In this document: piece after piece, positions 44,089-52,683 of the stretch | Numbering within the stretch: the stretch's first letter is position 1 | Layout of the letters: each line of letters starts with the position of its first letter | NCBI RefSeq assembly: GCF_021462505.1 | Contig: NZ_JAKEDV010000004.1 | Coordinates: forward strand, 62,001-126,000 | Origin: Thermus brockianus | Lineage (GTDB): Bacteria > Deinococcota > Deinococci > Deinococcales > Thermaceae | Direction of reading: 5' to 3' | DNA length: 64,000 bases | Notes under the pieces: model-generated | Database searches by the model: none | Seen by the model: only the letters and a program-made list of their open reading frames with translations | Told to the model about the DNA's origin: nothing | Translations under genes and position numbers: made by a program

Positions 44089-45048
44089 ATGGGCGAGATG
44101 CGCTACCGGAAACTGGGCAAGTGGGGCCTGAAGGTGTCCGAGATCTCCCTGGGGGCCTGGGTGACCTTCGGGGACGTGGTCAAGGACAGGGAAACGGTCC
44201 GAGAAATCGTGAAAATCGCCTACGAAGGGGGCGTGAACTTCTTTGACAACGCCGACGTCTACGCCCGGGGCCTGGCGGAGGAGATCATGGGGGAGGTGCT
44301 TAAGGAGTTCCCCCGGCACACCCTGGTCCTCTCCACCAAGGCCTACTGGCCCATGTCCGAGGACCCCAACGACCGGGGCCTAAGCCGCAAGCACCTCCTG
44401 GAGAGCATCACCAAAAGCCTCAAGCGGCTAAAGACCGACTACGTGGACATCTTCTTCGCCCACCGCTACGACCCCGAGGTGCCCATGGAGGAGATCGTCT
44501 ACGCCATGCACACCATCGTGGAAAAGGGCTACGCCCTCTACTGGGGCACCTCCGAATGGCCCGCCCCCCGCATCGCCGAGGCGGTGGCCTTCGCCCGGGA
44601 AAACGGCCTCCACCCCCCCATCGTGGAGCAACCCCAGTACTCCATGCTTTACCGGGAACGGGTGGAGGGCGAGATCCTGCCCGAGGCCGAGCGGTTCGGC
44701 CTGGGCCTGGTGGTGTGGAGCCCCTTGGCCCAAGGGATGCTCACGGGGAAGTACGACGAGGGCATCCCCGAGAATAGCCGCTTCGCCCGCTACGACCAGT
44801 TCCGGGAACGCTACCTTACGGAGGAGAACCGCAAGAAGGTGCTGAAGCTAAAAGAGGTGGCGGAGGCGCTCGGCCTCACCCGCACCCAGCTGGCCCTGGC
44901 CTGGGTGCTACGGCTTCCCGGGATCTCCAGCGCCATCACCGGGGCCACAAGGCCCGAGCAGATCAAGGAAAGCCTGGGGGCGGCCGGGGTGGACCTGCCC
45001 CAAGAGGCCCTGGAGCGGATTGAGGCCATCCTAAGGGGCGAAGCCTAG
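44089..45048 (+). CDS. Aldo/keto reductase, voltage-gated K+ channel beta-subunit-like
   Basis: A 319-residue NADPH-dependent TIM-barrel reductase. Catalytic Asp and Tyr are in FFDNADVYARGLAEEIMG, Lys in VLSTKAYWP, and His in FAHRYDPEVPMEEIV; SAITGATRPEQIKE near the end binds the NADP phosphate. The block YWGTSEWPAPRIAEA and KYDEGIPENSRFARY is that of the Kv-beta / YghZ-like branch. The natural substrate is unknown. The downstream MFS gene starts right after its stop. Confidence 0.9.
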   Translation: MGEMRYRKLGKWGLKVSEISLGAWVTFGDVVKDRETVREIVKIAYEGGVNFFDNADVYARGLAEEIMGEVLKEFPRHTLVLSTKAYWPMSEDPNDRGLSRKHLLESITKSLKRLKTDYVDIFFAHRYDPEVPMEEIVYAMHTIVEKGYALYWGTSEWPAPRIAEAVAFARENGLHPPIVEQPQYSMLYRERVEGEILPEAERFGLGLVVWSPLAQGMLTGKYDEGIPENSRFARYDQFRERYLTEENRKKVLKLKEVAEALGLTRTQLALAWVLRLPGISSAITGATRPEQIKESLGAAGVDLPQEALERIEAILRGEA

Positions 45049-46293
45049 GTGGCGGGCTTCGCCGCCTTCCGCCTCCTCTGGGCGGGCCAGGCTTTGGCCC
45101 TGGTGGGCCGGGAGATGACCTGGTTCGCCCTTACCCTTTTCGCCTACCAGAAGACGGGCCTCGCCACCACCCTTTCCCTCTTGGGCTTCTTCCACTTCCT
45201 GCCCCTCATCCTCCTCTCCCCCCTGGCGGGGGCCCTGGTGGACCGGTATCCCCGGAAGTGGGCCATGCTGGCCTCGGACCTGGGGGGAGGGGTGGCCACG
45301 GGGACGCTCCTTCTCCTGGCCCTTCTGGGCCGCCTCGAGGTCGGGCACCTTTACCTGGCGTCCGCCTTCACCGGGGCGCTTTCCAGCCTGCACTGGCCCG
45401 CCCTCTCCGCCGCCCTTTCCGCCCTGTTGGAGAAGAAGGACTACGCCCGGGCAAGCGGCATGATGAGCCTGGCGGAGTCCCTGGCCGGGGTGGGGGCCCC
45501 GGTCCTGGCGGCGGCCCTCCTCAAGCCCTTGGGCTTAGAGGGCATCTTCGCCTTGGACCTTTTGGGAACCGCCACGGCGGTGGCCACCCTCCTCCTCGTG
45601 CCCATCCCTAACCCAAGACCCCAGGCCCAGGAAAAGACCTCCCTCCTGGGGGAGGCCCTTTTTGGCTTCCGCTTCATCCTGCAAAGGCCGCCCCTTCTCG
45701 GCCTCCAGCTCATGTTCTTCGGCATCAACTTCCTCACCACCTTGGCGGCCACGGTGATGCCCGCCATGGTCCTGGCCAAGACGGGGCGTTCCGAAAGCGC
45801 CTTGGCCCTGGTGCGCTCCGCCTCGGGCCTGGGCGGGGTGGCGGGGGGGCTTTTCCTCTCCCTTTGGGGCGGTCCCAAGCGGCGCGTTCACGGGGTCTTC
45901 TTGGGCATGGCCTTCTCCAGCCTGGCCTTGGCCCTCATGGGGGTGGTGGAGGGCCCTTGGGCCTGGGCGGCCCTGGCCTTCCTGGAGGCGTTTTTTATCC
46001 CACTCCTAAACGGCTCCAACCAGGCCATCTGGCAGGCCAAGGTGCCCCTCGCCGTCCAGGGCAAGGTCTTCGCCGCCAGGCGCATGATCGCCTGGTTCGC
46101 CACCCCCTTGGCCATGGTCCTTTCCGGGCCCCTGGCCGACCGGGTCTTCGGGCCCCGCTTGGGGCAGGGGGAGGGCATCGCCCTCATGCTCCTCCTCTTC
46201 GGGGGACTGGGGGTCTTCTTTGGGCTTTCGGGCTACCTTATCCGAGGGGTGCGGGAGGCGGAAACCCTCCTCCCCGACGCCAAGGCGGACTAA
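45049..46293 (+). CDS. MFS transporter
   Basis: A 414-residue membrane protein with 12 predicted helices. FRLLWAGQALALVGREMTWFALTLFAYQKTG and LVDRYPRKWAMLASDLGGG mark the macrolide-efflux (MefA/enterobactin exporter-like) MFS branch (motif A D-R-x-x-R-K). Start GTG directly abuts the reductase stop (0-bp gap), so the two are coupled. Likely an exporter; the substrate cannot be told. Confidence 0.85.
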   Translation: MAGFAAFRLLWAGQALALVGREMTWFALTLFAYQKTGLATTLSLLGFFHFLPLILLSPLAGALVDRYPRKWAMLASDLGGGVATGTLLLLALLGRLEVGHLYLASAFTGALSSLHWPALSAALSALLEKKDYARASGMMSLAESLAGVGAPVLAAALLKPLGLEGIFALDLLGTATAVATLLLVPIPNPRPQAQEKTSLLGEALFGFRFILQRPPLLGLQLMFFGINFLTTLAATVMPAMVLAKTGRSESALALVRSASGLGGVAGGLFLSLWGGPKRRVHGVFLGMAFSSLALALMGVVEGPWAWAALAFLEAFFIPLLNGSNQAIWQAKVPLAVQGKVFAARRMIAWFATPLAMVLSGPLADRVFGPRLGQGEGIALMLLLFGGLGVFFGLSGYLIRGVREAETLLPDAKAD

Positions 46294-46302
46294 ACTTTCC
46301 CC

Positions 46303-47652
46303 ATGGACAAGCTGGAAGCCCTAAAAAGCCTCCTGCCCGGCAAGGTGGAAACCTCCCCTTCCGAAAGGCGGCGCCACGGCAAGGACGAGGGCTACCCGGA
46401 GGAAGGGGAGGTCCTGGCCGTGGTCTACCCGGAAGGGGTAGGGGACGTGCAAAAGGCCCTCGCCTGGGCCCGGGAAACGGGGGTGGCCGTCATCCCCTTC
46501 GGGGCGGGGACGAGCCTGGAAGGGGCCCTTTTGCCCGTGGGCGAGGCCATCAGCCTGGACCTGTCCCGGATGAACCGGGTCCTCGAGGTCCGCCCCGAGG
46601 ACTTCCTCGCCGTGGTGGAGCCTGGCCTCACCCGCAAGGCCCTGAACGAGGCCCTAAAGGGCACGGGCCTCTTCTTCCCCGTGGACCCCGGGGCCGACGC
46701 CACCCTGGGGGGCATGGCGGCCACCAACGCCAGCGGCACCACCACGGTGCGCTACGGGGGGATGCGGGCCAATGTCCTGGCCCTCCAGGTGGTCCTGGCG
46801 AGCGGCGAGGTCCTGGAGCTCGGGCGGGGGGTGCGCAAGACGAGCGCCGGCTACGACCTAAAGGACCTCTTCATCGGCTCCGAGGGCACCTTGGGGGTCA
46901 TCACCCGCCTCACCCTGCGCCTCCACCCTTTGCCCGAGCACGTCCACACCCTCAGGGTCTTCTTCCCCGGGGTGGAGGAGGCGGTGGAGGCCAGCTACCG
47001 GGTGATGGCCGCAGGGCTCCCCGTGGCCCGGTTGGAGCTTTTGGACGAGCTCGCCTTAAGGGCGCTCAACCGCTACCTGGGCTCGGACTTCCCCGAGCGC
47101 CCAGCCCTTTTCGTGGAGTTTCACTCCTCCACCAAGGAGGCCCTGGAGGCGGAAAGCGCCTTGGCCCTGGAGATCATGCGGGAAGCGGGGGCCCTGGAGG
47201 TGGAAGCCGCCAAGACGGAGGAGGAACGGAAAAGGCAGTGGGAGGCCCGCCACCAGGCCTACTGGGCCCTGGTCCACCTTTTCCCCGGCCACCGCTTCAT
47301 GATTACGGACACCGCCGTCCCCCTCTCCCGCCTCCCCACAATGGTGCGCTTCGCCCAAGGGCTTCTAAGGGAGATGGGCCTCACCGGGAACATCCTGGGC
47401 CACGTGGGGGACGGAAACTTCCACACCCTGGTCCCCGTGCTCCCCGAGGACTACGGCAAAGCGGAGGCCTACGCAGAAAACCTCGTGCAAAAAGCCCTGG
47501 AGCTTGGGGGCACCTGCACCGCCGAGCACGGGGTGGGCCTGAGGAAGCGGAAGTACCTCCCCTTAGAGCACGGCCCCGCCCTGGACTGGATGCGCAGGCT
47601 CAAGGCCCTCCTTGACCCCCAGGGCCTCTTGAACCCGGGCAAGGTGGTCTAG
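46303..47652 (+). CDS. FAD-linked oxidase, GlcD / D-lactate dehydrogenase type
   Basis: A 449-residue flavoprotein that oxidises a 2-hydroxyacid such as D-lactate or glycolate. The FAD (PCMH) domain shows VAVIPFGAGTSLEGALLP, VDPGADATLGGMAATNASGTTTVRYG and DLFIGSEGTLGVITRLTLRL; the C-terminal domain ends GHVGDGNFHTLVPV and TAEHGVGLRKRKYLPLEHG. There is no adjacent Fe-S subunit (GlcF), which favours a D-lactate dehydrogenase-type single protein. Its linkage to methylglyoxal metabolism is possible but distant. Confidence 0.9.
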   Translation: MDKLEALKSLLPGKVETSPSERRRHGKDEGYPEEGEVLAVVYPEGVGDVQKALAWARETGVAVIPFGAGTSLEGALLPVGEAISLDLSRMNRVLEVRPEDFLAVVEPGLTRKALNEALKGTGLFFPVDPGADATLGGMAATNASGTTTVRYGGMRANVLALQVVLASGEVLELGRGVRKTSAGYDLKDLFIGSEGTLGVITRLTLRLHPLPEHVHTLRVFFPGVEEAVEASYRVMAAGLPVARLELLDELALRALNRYLGSDFPERPALFVEFHSSTKEALEAESALALEIMREAGALEVEAAKTEEERKRQWEARHQAYWALVHLFPGHRFMITDTAVPLSRLPTMVRFAQGLLREMGLTGNILGHVGDGNFHTLVPVLPEDYGKAEAYAENLVQKALELGGTCTAEHGVGLRKRKYLPLEHGPALDWMRRLKALLDPQGLLNPGKVV

Positions 47653-47661
47653 ACTCTAATC

Positions 47662-47934
47662 ATGGTCCAGATGCGCCGCTACCGCCTGAAGGAGGGGGCC
47701 AAGGAGGCGTTCCAAAAGGTTTTTTTGGAAACCATCGTCCCCTTGCGGAAGGCCCTGGGCTTTGAGATCCTGGGGGCCTATTGGCTATCCGACCGGGACT
47801 TCCTCTGGTTCGTGGCCCACGAGGACTTCGCCCAAGCGGAGGAGGCCTACTATAGCCACCCCGAGAGGCAGAAGGTGAACCCCCGGGCCTTCCTGGAGGA
47901 GGTGGACACCCGGTTCGTGGAGCGCCTCCTGTAG
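47662..47934 (+). CDS. Small alpha-beta barrel protein, NIPSNAP/ABM-like
   Basis: A 90-residue protein. The pattern QMRRYRLKEGAKEAFQKVF...PLRKALGFEILGAYW...FLWFVAHEDFAQAEEAYYSHPE resembles dimeric alpha-beta barrel (ferredoxin-like) proteins of the NIPSNAP or antibiotic monooxygenase type. It has no obvious catalytic residues. It starts 9 bp after the GlcD-type gene, so is probably cotranscribed. Function unknown. Confidence 0.65.
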   Translation: MVQMRRYRLKEGAKEAFQKVFLETIVPLRKALGFEILGAYWLSDRDFLWFVAHEDFAQAEEAYYSHPERQKVNPRAFLEEVDTRFVERLL

Positions 47935-47978
47935 CCCCCGCCACCCCCCTCCCGCCTCCTTTGGGTAGGCTCAGGGGT

Positions 47979-49118
47979 ATGGAAGTCCTTCACCTGGTCC
48001 TGCGCAACCTCCTCTCCCGCCCCGTGCGGAGCCTCCTTACCCTGCTTGGGGTCCTCATCGCCACCGCCAGCATGGTCCTCTTTCTCTCCTTTGGCGAGGG
48101 CTTGAGGCGCTCCCTTTTCCAAGAGCTTTCCCGGGTAGGCCCCGCCATCCAGGTGGTGCCGGAAGGGGCCGAGGGCCTGGGCTTTAGCGCTTACCCGGAA
48201 ATCACCCCCGCCCAGGCCCAGGCCTTGGAAAGGGCGGCCAAGGCCCTGGGGGCGGAGGTGGTGCCCACCCTCTTCCTTGCCCGCGGGGGGTTTGACCCGC
48301 AAACGAGCTTCTTCTTTCAAGGCCTTCCCAAAGGGGTGAGCCCGGACCGCCTATACCCGGGGCTAAAGGCCAAAGAAGGCCGGCTCACCCCCTCGGACGA
48401 GGGGGCCGTGGTGGGGGCCAAGTTGGCGAAACGGGCCGGGCTTGGCCTGGGAAGCCCCTTGCGCCTCTCCCCCAAGGTGACCTTGCGGGTGGAGGGCATT
48501 CTGGAGGAAAGCGGGGGGCTAGCGGATAATCTGGTCTTCGCCCCGCTCGCCGCCCTCCAGGCCGTCTTGGGAACGGAAAACGTGGGCGCCCTCCTCGTGG
48601 CCCTCAAGCCGGGGCAGAAGGCGGAGGAAGTGGCCCGGGCCTTGGAGCGGGCGGTGCCTGGGCTCAAAGCCCAGACCACGGGGGAGGTGATGCGCTTCGC
48701 CGAGCGGGCCCTCAGGATCAGCGACCTGGTGCGCTTCGGCATCAGCCTGGTGGCCTTGGTGGTGGGCGGCCTTCTGGTGGCCAACACGGTGATGATGTCC
48801 GTCTACGAGCGCACCCGGGAGTTTGGGGTCATGCGGGCCCTGGGGGCTAAGAGGGGCTTCATCTTCCGCCTGGTGGTGCTGGAAGCCCTCCTCCTGGCCC
48901 TCCTGGGGGGAATAGGGGGGCTCGCCCTGGGGAGTGCGGTTTCCCAGGCCATCAACCTCTACACGCAAAGCGAGGTGGGCTTAGCCCTTTCCGCCGTGAC
49001 GCCCAGGCTCTCCCTTTTCGCCCTCCTGGTGGCCTTGAGCCTGGGGCTCTTGGCCGGGCTCCTGCCCGCCCATCACGCAAGCCGCATCCCCGTGGTGGAA
49101 GCCCTGGGGAGGGTGTGA
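47979..49118 (+). CDS. ABC transporter permease, MacB/FtsX type
   Basis: A 379-residue membrane protein: one N-terminal helix (about 18-40, RPVRSLLTLLGVLIATASMVLFLSFG), a periplasmic MacB_PCD domain of about 220 residues, and three C-terminal helices in the FtsX domain (ALVVGGLLVANTVMMSVYERTREFGVMRALGA and onward to LPAHHASRIPVVEALGRV). This class uses ATP to move proteins or lipids mechanically across the envelope rather than through a membrane pore. The next gene supplies the ATPase, overlapping by 1 bp (TGATG). Confidence 0.92.
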   Translation: MEVLHLVLRNLLSRPVRSLLTLLGVLIATASMVLFLSFGEGLRRSLFQELSRVGPAIQVVPEGAEGLGFSAYPEITPAQAQALERAAKALGAEVVPTLFLARGGFDPQTSFFFQGLPKGVSPDRLYPGLKAKEGRLTPSDEGAVVGAKLAKRAGLGLGSPLRLSPKVTLRVEGILEESGGLADNLVFAPLAALQAVLGTENVGALLVALKPGQKAEEVARALERAVPGLKAQTTGEVMRFAERALRISDLVRFGISLVALVVGGLLVANTVMMSVYERTREFGVMRALGAKRGFIFRLVVLEALLLALLGGIGGLALGSAVSQAINLYTQSEVGLALSAVTPRLSLFALLVALSLGLLAGLLPAHHASRIPVVEALGRV

Positions 49119-49798
49119 TGCTTCGGGCCGAGAACCTGACCAAGCGCTACCGGCAAGGGGAGAAGGAGGTGGTGGCCCTCCAGGGCTTCACCTACGCCTT
49201 TCCCCCAGGGGCCACGGCGGTGGTGGGGCCTTCGGGGAGCGGCAAGACCACCCTCCTCAACCTCCTCGCCGGGCTGGACCTGCCCACGGAGGGCGGGGTC
49301 TACCTGGGGGAAACCGCCCTCCACCGCCTTTCCGAGGACGAGCGGGCGGGGATGCGCCTAAAGCATATGGGCTTCGTCTTCCAGCAGTGGAACCTCATCC
49401 CCACCCTCACCGCCTGGGAGAACGTGGCCTTTCCCCTCCTCCTTGCGGGCTGGCCCCCCTCGAGGCGGCGGGCCCGGGCCCTGGAGCTTCTGGAGCAGGT
49501 GGGGCTCGGGGAGCGGTCCCACCACCTGCCAAGCCGCCTCTCCGGGGGGGAGCAACAGCGGGTGGCCCTGGCCCGGGCCCTGGCCCTGGACCCCCCCATC
49601 CTCTTCGCCGACGAACCCACGGGCAACCTGGACGCCGAGGCCAAGGAAGAGGTGGCGGCCCTCCTCTTCCAGGCGGGCCGGGAGCGCACCCTGATCCTGG
49701 TGACCCACGACCTGGAGCTCGCCGCCCGGGCGGAGCGCATCCTCCACCTGAAGGGGGGAAGGCTTTGGCGGGAGGAGGTACCCCAGAGGGCGCCTTAG
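49118..49798 (+). CDS. ABC transporter ATP-binding protein, LolD/MacB type
   Basis: A 226-residue ATPase. Walker A GPSGSGKTTLLNLLAGLD, Q-loop FVFQQWNLIPTLTAWENV, signature LSGGEQQRVALARALA, Walker B ILFADEPTGNLD and VTHDLELA are intact. FQQxNLIPxLTAxENV is the mark of the LolD/FtsE/MacB subclass. It pairs with the preceding permease; no periplasmic adaptor (MacA) gene is present, so the unit may work alone. Confidence 0.92.
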   Translation: MLRAENLTKRYRQGEKEVVALQGFTYAFPPGATAVVGPSGSGKTTLLNLLAGLDLPTEGGVYLGETALHRLSEDERAGMRLKHMGFVFQQWNLIPTLTAWENVAFPLLLAGWPPSRRRARALELLEQVGLGERSHHLPSRLSGGEQQRVALARALALDPPILFADEPTGNLDAEAKEEVAALLFQAGRERTLILVTHDLELAARAERILHLKGGRLWREEVPQRAP

Positions 49799-49841
49799 GC
49801 CGGGACCCTTGGCCCAAGGCCCCTGTGGCAAAATACCCCCC

Positions 49842-51173
49842 ATGGGCAAGCGCATGGTGGTGGTGGGCGGGGTGGCGGGGGGTGCTTCCGCCGCCGCCAA
49901 GGCCAAGCGGGAAAACCCGGACCTCGAGGTGGTGGTCTACGAGAAATCGGGCTTCGTCTCCTACGGGGCCTGCGGCCTGCCCTACGTGCTCTCGGGGGAG
50001 ATCCCTAGCCTCGCCAAGCTCATCGCCCGCACCCCGGAGGAGTTCCGCAAGCAGGGGGTCTGGGTCCACACCCACCACGAGGTGGTGGACATAAACCCCG
50101 AAGAGCGGGTCCTCACGGTGTTTGACCACCGGGAAGGGCGCACCTTCCAGGACCGCTACGATTACCTGGTCCTGGCCACGGGGGCGAGGCCCACCCTCCC
50201 CCCCATCCCGGGGACGGAACAGGCGGGGGTCTACACCCTAAGGAGCCTGGAGGACGGGGAAAGGCTCCTTAGGGCCCTGGAGGGGGCAAGGCGGGCCGCC
50301 ATCCTGGGGGCGGGGTACATCGGGCTGGAGGTGGCGGAGGCCTTCCGCAAACGGGGCCTCGAGGTGACCCTCCTGGAGGCCAAGGAGCGCCCCCTCCCCC
50401 ACTGGGACGAGGAGGTGGGGGCGCTCCTCAAGGGAGAGCTGGAGCGCCACGGGGTGGAGGTCTGGACCGGGGTGCGGGTCCTGGCCCTCAGGGGCTCGGG
50501 CCGGGTGGAGGCGGTGGAAACCTCCGAAGGGGTGGTGCCGGCGGACCTGGTCCTCATCGCCACGGGGGTAAGGCCCAATACCTCCCTGGCCCAGGCCATG
50601 GGGGTGGCCCTCGGGCCCACGGGGGCCATCGCCACCGACGAGAGGATGCGCACCAACCTGGAGGGGGTTTTCGCCGCCGGGGACGTGGCGGAAAGCTTCC
50701 ACCAGGTCCTCAAGCGCCCCTACTGGCTCCCCTTGGGGGACGTGGCCAACAAGCATGGCCGCACGGCGGGAAGCGTCATCGCCGGCAAGGAGGCCCGCTT
50801 CCACGGGGTGGTGGGCACGGCCATCTTCAAGACCTTCGGCCTGGCGGTGGCCACCACGGGACTTTCCTTAGAGGTTGCCCTAAGGGAAGGGTACCGGGCC
50901 AAAAAGGTCTTCATCCAGAGCCGGGACGGGGCCCACTACTACCCGGGAAGCGGCCCCCTTTGGGTGGAACTGGTCTACGAGGAGGGCACCGATAGGCTCC
51001 TCGGCGGGGCGGTGGTGGCCCACGGCCACGGGGCCCTGCGGGTGGACGTCCTCGCCGCCCTCCTCCACCGAGGGGGCACCCTGGAGGACCTCCTGGCCCT
51101 GGACCTGGCCTACGCCCCTCCCTATAGCCCCGTCTGGGACCCCCTCCTCATCGCCGCCCAACAGGCCCGCTAG
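49842..51173 (+). CDS. CoA-disulfide reductase-like flavoprotein
   Basis: A 443-residue FAD/NAD(P)H oxidoreductase. VVVGGVAGGASAAAKAKRENPDLEVVVYEK binds FAD; the single redox Cys44 lies in VSYGACGLPYVLSGEI, the hallmark of CoA-disulfide reductase, NADH oxidase and NADH peroxidase; NAD(P)H binds at AILGAGYIGLEVAEAF. The C-terminal dimer domain includes YYPGSGPLWVELVY. It reduces CoA disulfide, or persulfides, keeping a CoA-based thiol pool. I use the ATG at 49842 as this gives the standard N-terminus. Confidence 0.88.
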   Translation: MGKRMVVVGGVAGGASAAAKAKRENPDLEVVVYEKSGFVSYGACGLPYVLSGEIPSLAKLIARTPEEFRKQGVWVHTHHEVVDINPEERVLTVFDHREGRTFQDRYDYLVLATGARPTLPPIPGTEQAGVYTLRSLEDGERLLRALEGARRAAILGAGYIGLEVAEAFRKRGLEVTLLEAKERPLPHWDEEVGALLKGELERHGVEVWTGVRVLALRGSGRVEAVETSEGVVPADLVLIATGVRPNTSLAQAMGVALGPTGAIATDERMRTNLEGVFAAGDVAESFHQVLKRPYWLPLGDVANKHGRTAGSVIAGKEARFHGVVGTAIFKTFGLAVATTGLSLEVALREGYRAKKVFIQSRDGAHYYPGSGPLWVELVYEEGTDRLLGGAVVAHGHGALRVDVLAALLHRGGTLEDLLALDLAYAPPYSPVWDPLLIAAQQAR

Positions 51174-51280
51174 CGGTGTAGAAAAGGGCGGCTCACACCA
51201 AAGCCCCGTGTGGGCCTCCGGGGCTTACACACTACACCGAAACGCCTCCAGGCTCCAGACTGGCCCTTGGAGGTGGAAGC
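51174..51280. promoter_or_regulatory. aceA upstream region with paired CGGTGTAG / CTACACCG repeats
   Basis: This 107-bp gap holds CGGTGTAG (51174-51181, right after the upstream stop) and its exact reverse complement CTACACCG (51232-51239), 50 bp apart. Between them AAGCCCC and GGGGCTT form a 7-bp stem. The hexamer GTGTAG recurs at 52671-52676 just before the next gene. A clear sigma-A -35/-10 pair is not evident. The Shine-Dalgarno GGAGGTG is 5 nt before the GTG start. Confidence 0.45.
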
Positions 51281-52597
51281 GTGGAACCCCTCGGCATGCT
51301 GACCCCGGAGATGCGGGAAGAGGCGGAGGCCCTCAGGCGGGAGTGGGAGACGAACCCCCGTTGGAAGGGCGTGAAGCGGGACTACCGGCCCGAGGACGTG
51401 GTGCGCCTTAGGCCCAGTATCCCCATAGAGTACACCCTGGCCAAACGGGGGGCGGAGAAGCTCTGGCGGCTCCTCCACGAACGCCCCTACGTCCACACCT
51501 TCGGCGCCTACACCGGGGCCATGGCGGTGCAGATGGTGCGGGCGGGCCTCGAGGCCATCTACCTCTCCGGCTGGCAGGTGGCGGCGGACGCCAACCTGGC
51601 CTGGCAGACCTACCCCGACCAGTCCCTCTACCCCTACAACTCCGTGCCCCAGATCGTGAAGCGCATCAACAACGCCCTCATGCGGGCCGACCAGATTGAG
51701 CGGTCCGAGGGCAAGGTGACCCGGGACTGGTACGTGCCCATCGTGGCCGACGCCGAGGCGGGCTTTGGCGGTGCCCTCAACGTCTTTGAGCTCACCAAAG
51801 CCATGATTGAGGCGGGGGCCGCCGGCATCCACTACGAGGACCAGCTGGCCTCGGAGAAGAAGTGCGGCCACCTGGGGGGCAAGGTCCTGGTGCCCACCTC
51901 CCACCACATCCGCACCCTGCAGGCGGCCCGCCTGGCGGCGGACGTCATGGGGGTGCCCACGGTGATCATCGCCCGCACCGACGCCGAGGCCGCCACCCTC
52001 ATCACCAGCGATATTGACGAGCGGGACCGGCCCTTCATCCTCAAGGACGAGCGCACCCCCGAGGGCTTCTACCGGGTGAAGAATGGAATTGAGGCGTGCA
52101 TCGCCCGGGCGCTGGCCTACGCCCCTTACGCCGATGTCCTTTGGATGGAAACCTCCAAGCCCGACCTGGAAGAAGCCCGCAAGTTCGCCGAAGCGGTGAA
52201 GCGGGAGTTCCCGGATAAGCTCCTCGCCTACAACCTCTCTCCCTCCTTCAACTGGAAGAAGTTCCTGGACGACGAGACCATCGCCAAGTTCAACCGGGAA
52301 CTGGGGGAGATGGGCTACAAGTTCCAGTTCATCACCCTGGCCGGCTGGCACACCCTGAACTACTACACCTGGGAGCTGGCCAAGGGGTACAAGGCCCGGG
52401 GCATGCCCGCCTTCGTGGAGCTCCAGCAGAAGGAGTTCCTGGCCCAGGCCCAGGGCTTCACCGCCGTGAAGCACCAGCGGGAGGTGGGGGCTGGCTACTT
52501 TGACGAAGTGGTCCTGGCCCTGACCCAAGGAGAAGCCTCCACCCTGGCCCTCAAGGGCTCCACGGAGGAGGCCCAGTTCAACGAGCCCGTTCACTAA
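51281..52597 (+). CDS. aceA: Isocitrate lyase
   Basis: A 438-residue enzyme that cleaves isocitrate to glyoxylate and succinate, the entry to the glyoxylate shunt for growth on acetate or fatty acids. The catalytic Cys195 is in [52 protein letters not shown] and [11 protein letters not shown] are conserved. The start GTG at 51281 follows GGAGGTGGAAGC. Malate synthase is not in this window. A terminator follows the stop, and inverted repeats lie upstream, so it looks like a regulated single-gene unit. Confidence 0.96.
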   Translation: MEPLGMLTPEMREEAEALRREWETNPRWKGVKRDYRPEDVVRLRPSIPIEYTLAKRGAEKLWRLLHERPYVHTFGAYTGAMAVQMVRAGLEAIYLSGWQVAADANLAWQTYPDQSLYPYNSVPQIVKRINNALMRADQIERSEGKVTRDWYVPIVADAEAGFGGALNVFELTKAMIEAGAAGIHYEDQLASEKKCGHLGGKVLVPTSHHIRTLQAARLAADVMGVPTVIIARTDAEAATLITSDIDERDRPFILKDERTPEGFYRVKNGIEACIARALAYAPYADVLWMETSKPDLEEARKFAEAVKREFPDKLLAYNLSPSFNWKKFLDDETIAKFNRELGEMGYKFQFITLAGWHTLNYYTWELAKGYKARGMPAFVELQQKEFLAQAQGFTAVKHQREVGAGYFDEVVLALTQGEASTLALKGSTEEAQFNEPVH

Positions 52598-52612
52598 AGG
52601 ACGCCTCGCCTG

Positions 52613-52637
52613 GCCGCCCCCCAAGGGGGCGGCTTTT
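52613..52637 (+). terminator. Terminator of aceA
   Basis: Stem GCCGCCCCC / GGGGGCGGC, 3-nt loop, then TTTTGCTT. Confidence 0.9.
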
Positions 52638-52639
52638 GC

Positions 52640-52683
52640 TTGTAAAAAACAGACACACCAAGTTAAGATAGTGTAGATACTAT
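52640..52683 (+). promoter_or_regulatory. Promoter and inverted repeat at the start of the TPR-protein gene
   Basis: -35 TTGTAA (52640-52645), 18-bp spacer, -10 TAAGAT (52664-52669). An inverted repeat ATAGT-N6-ACTAT (52668-52683) covers the expected start of transcription and the start codon, and includes the hexamer GTGTAG seen upstream of aceA. It would suit autoregulation. Confidence 0.55.
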
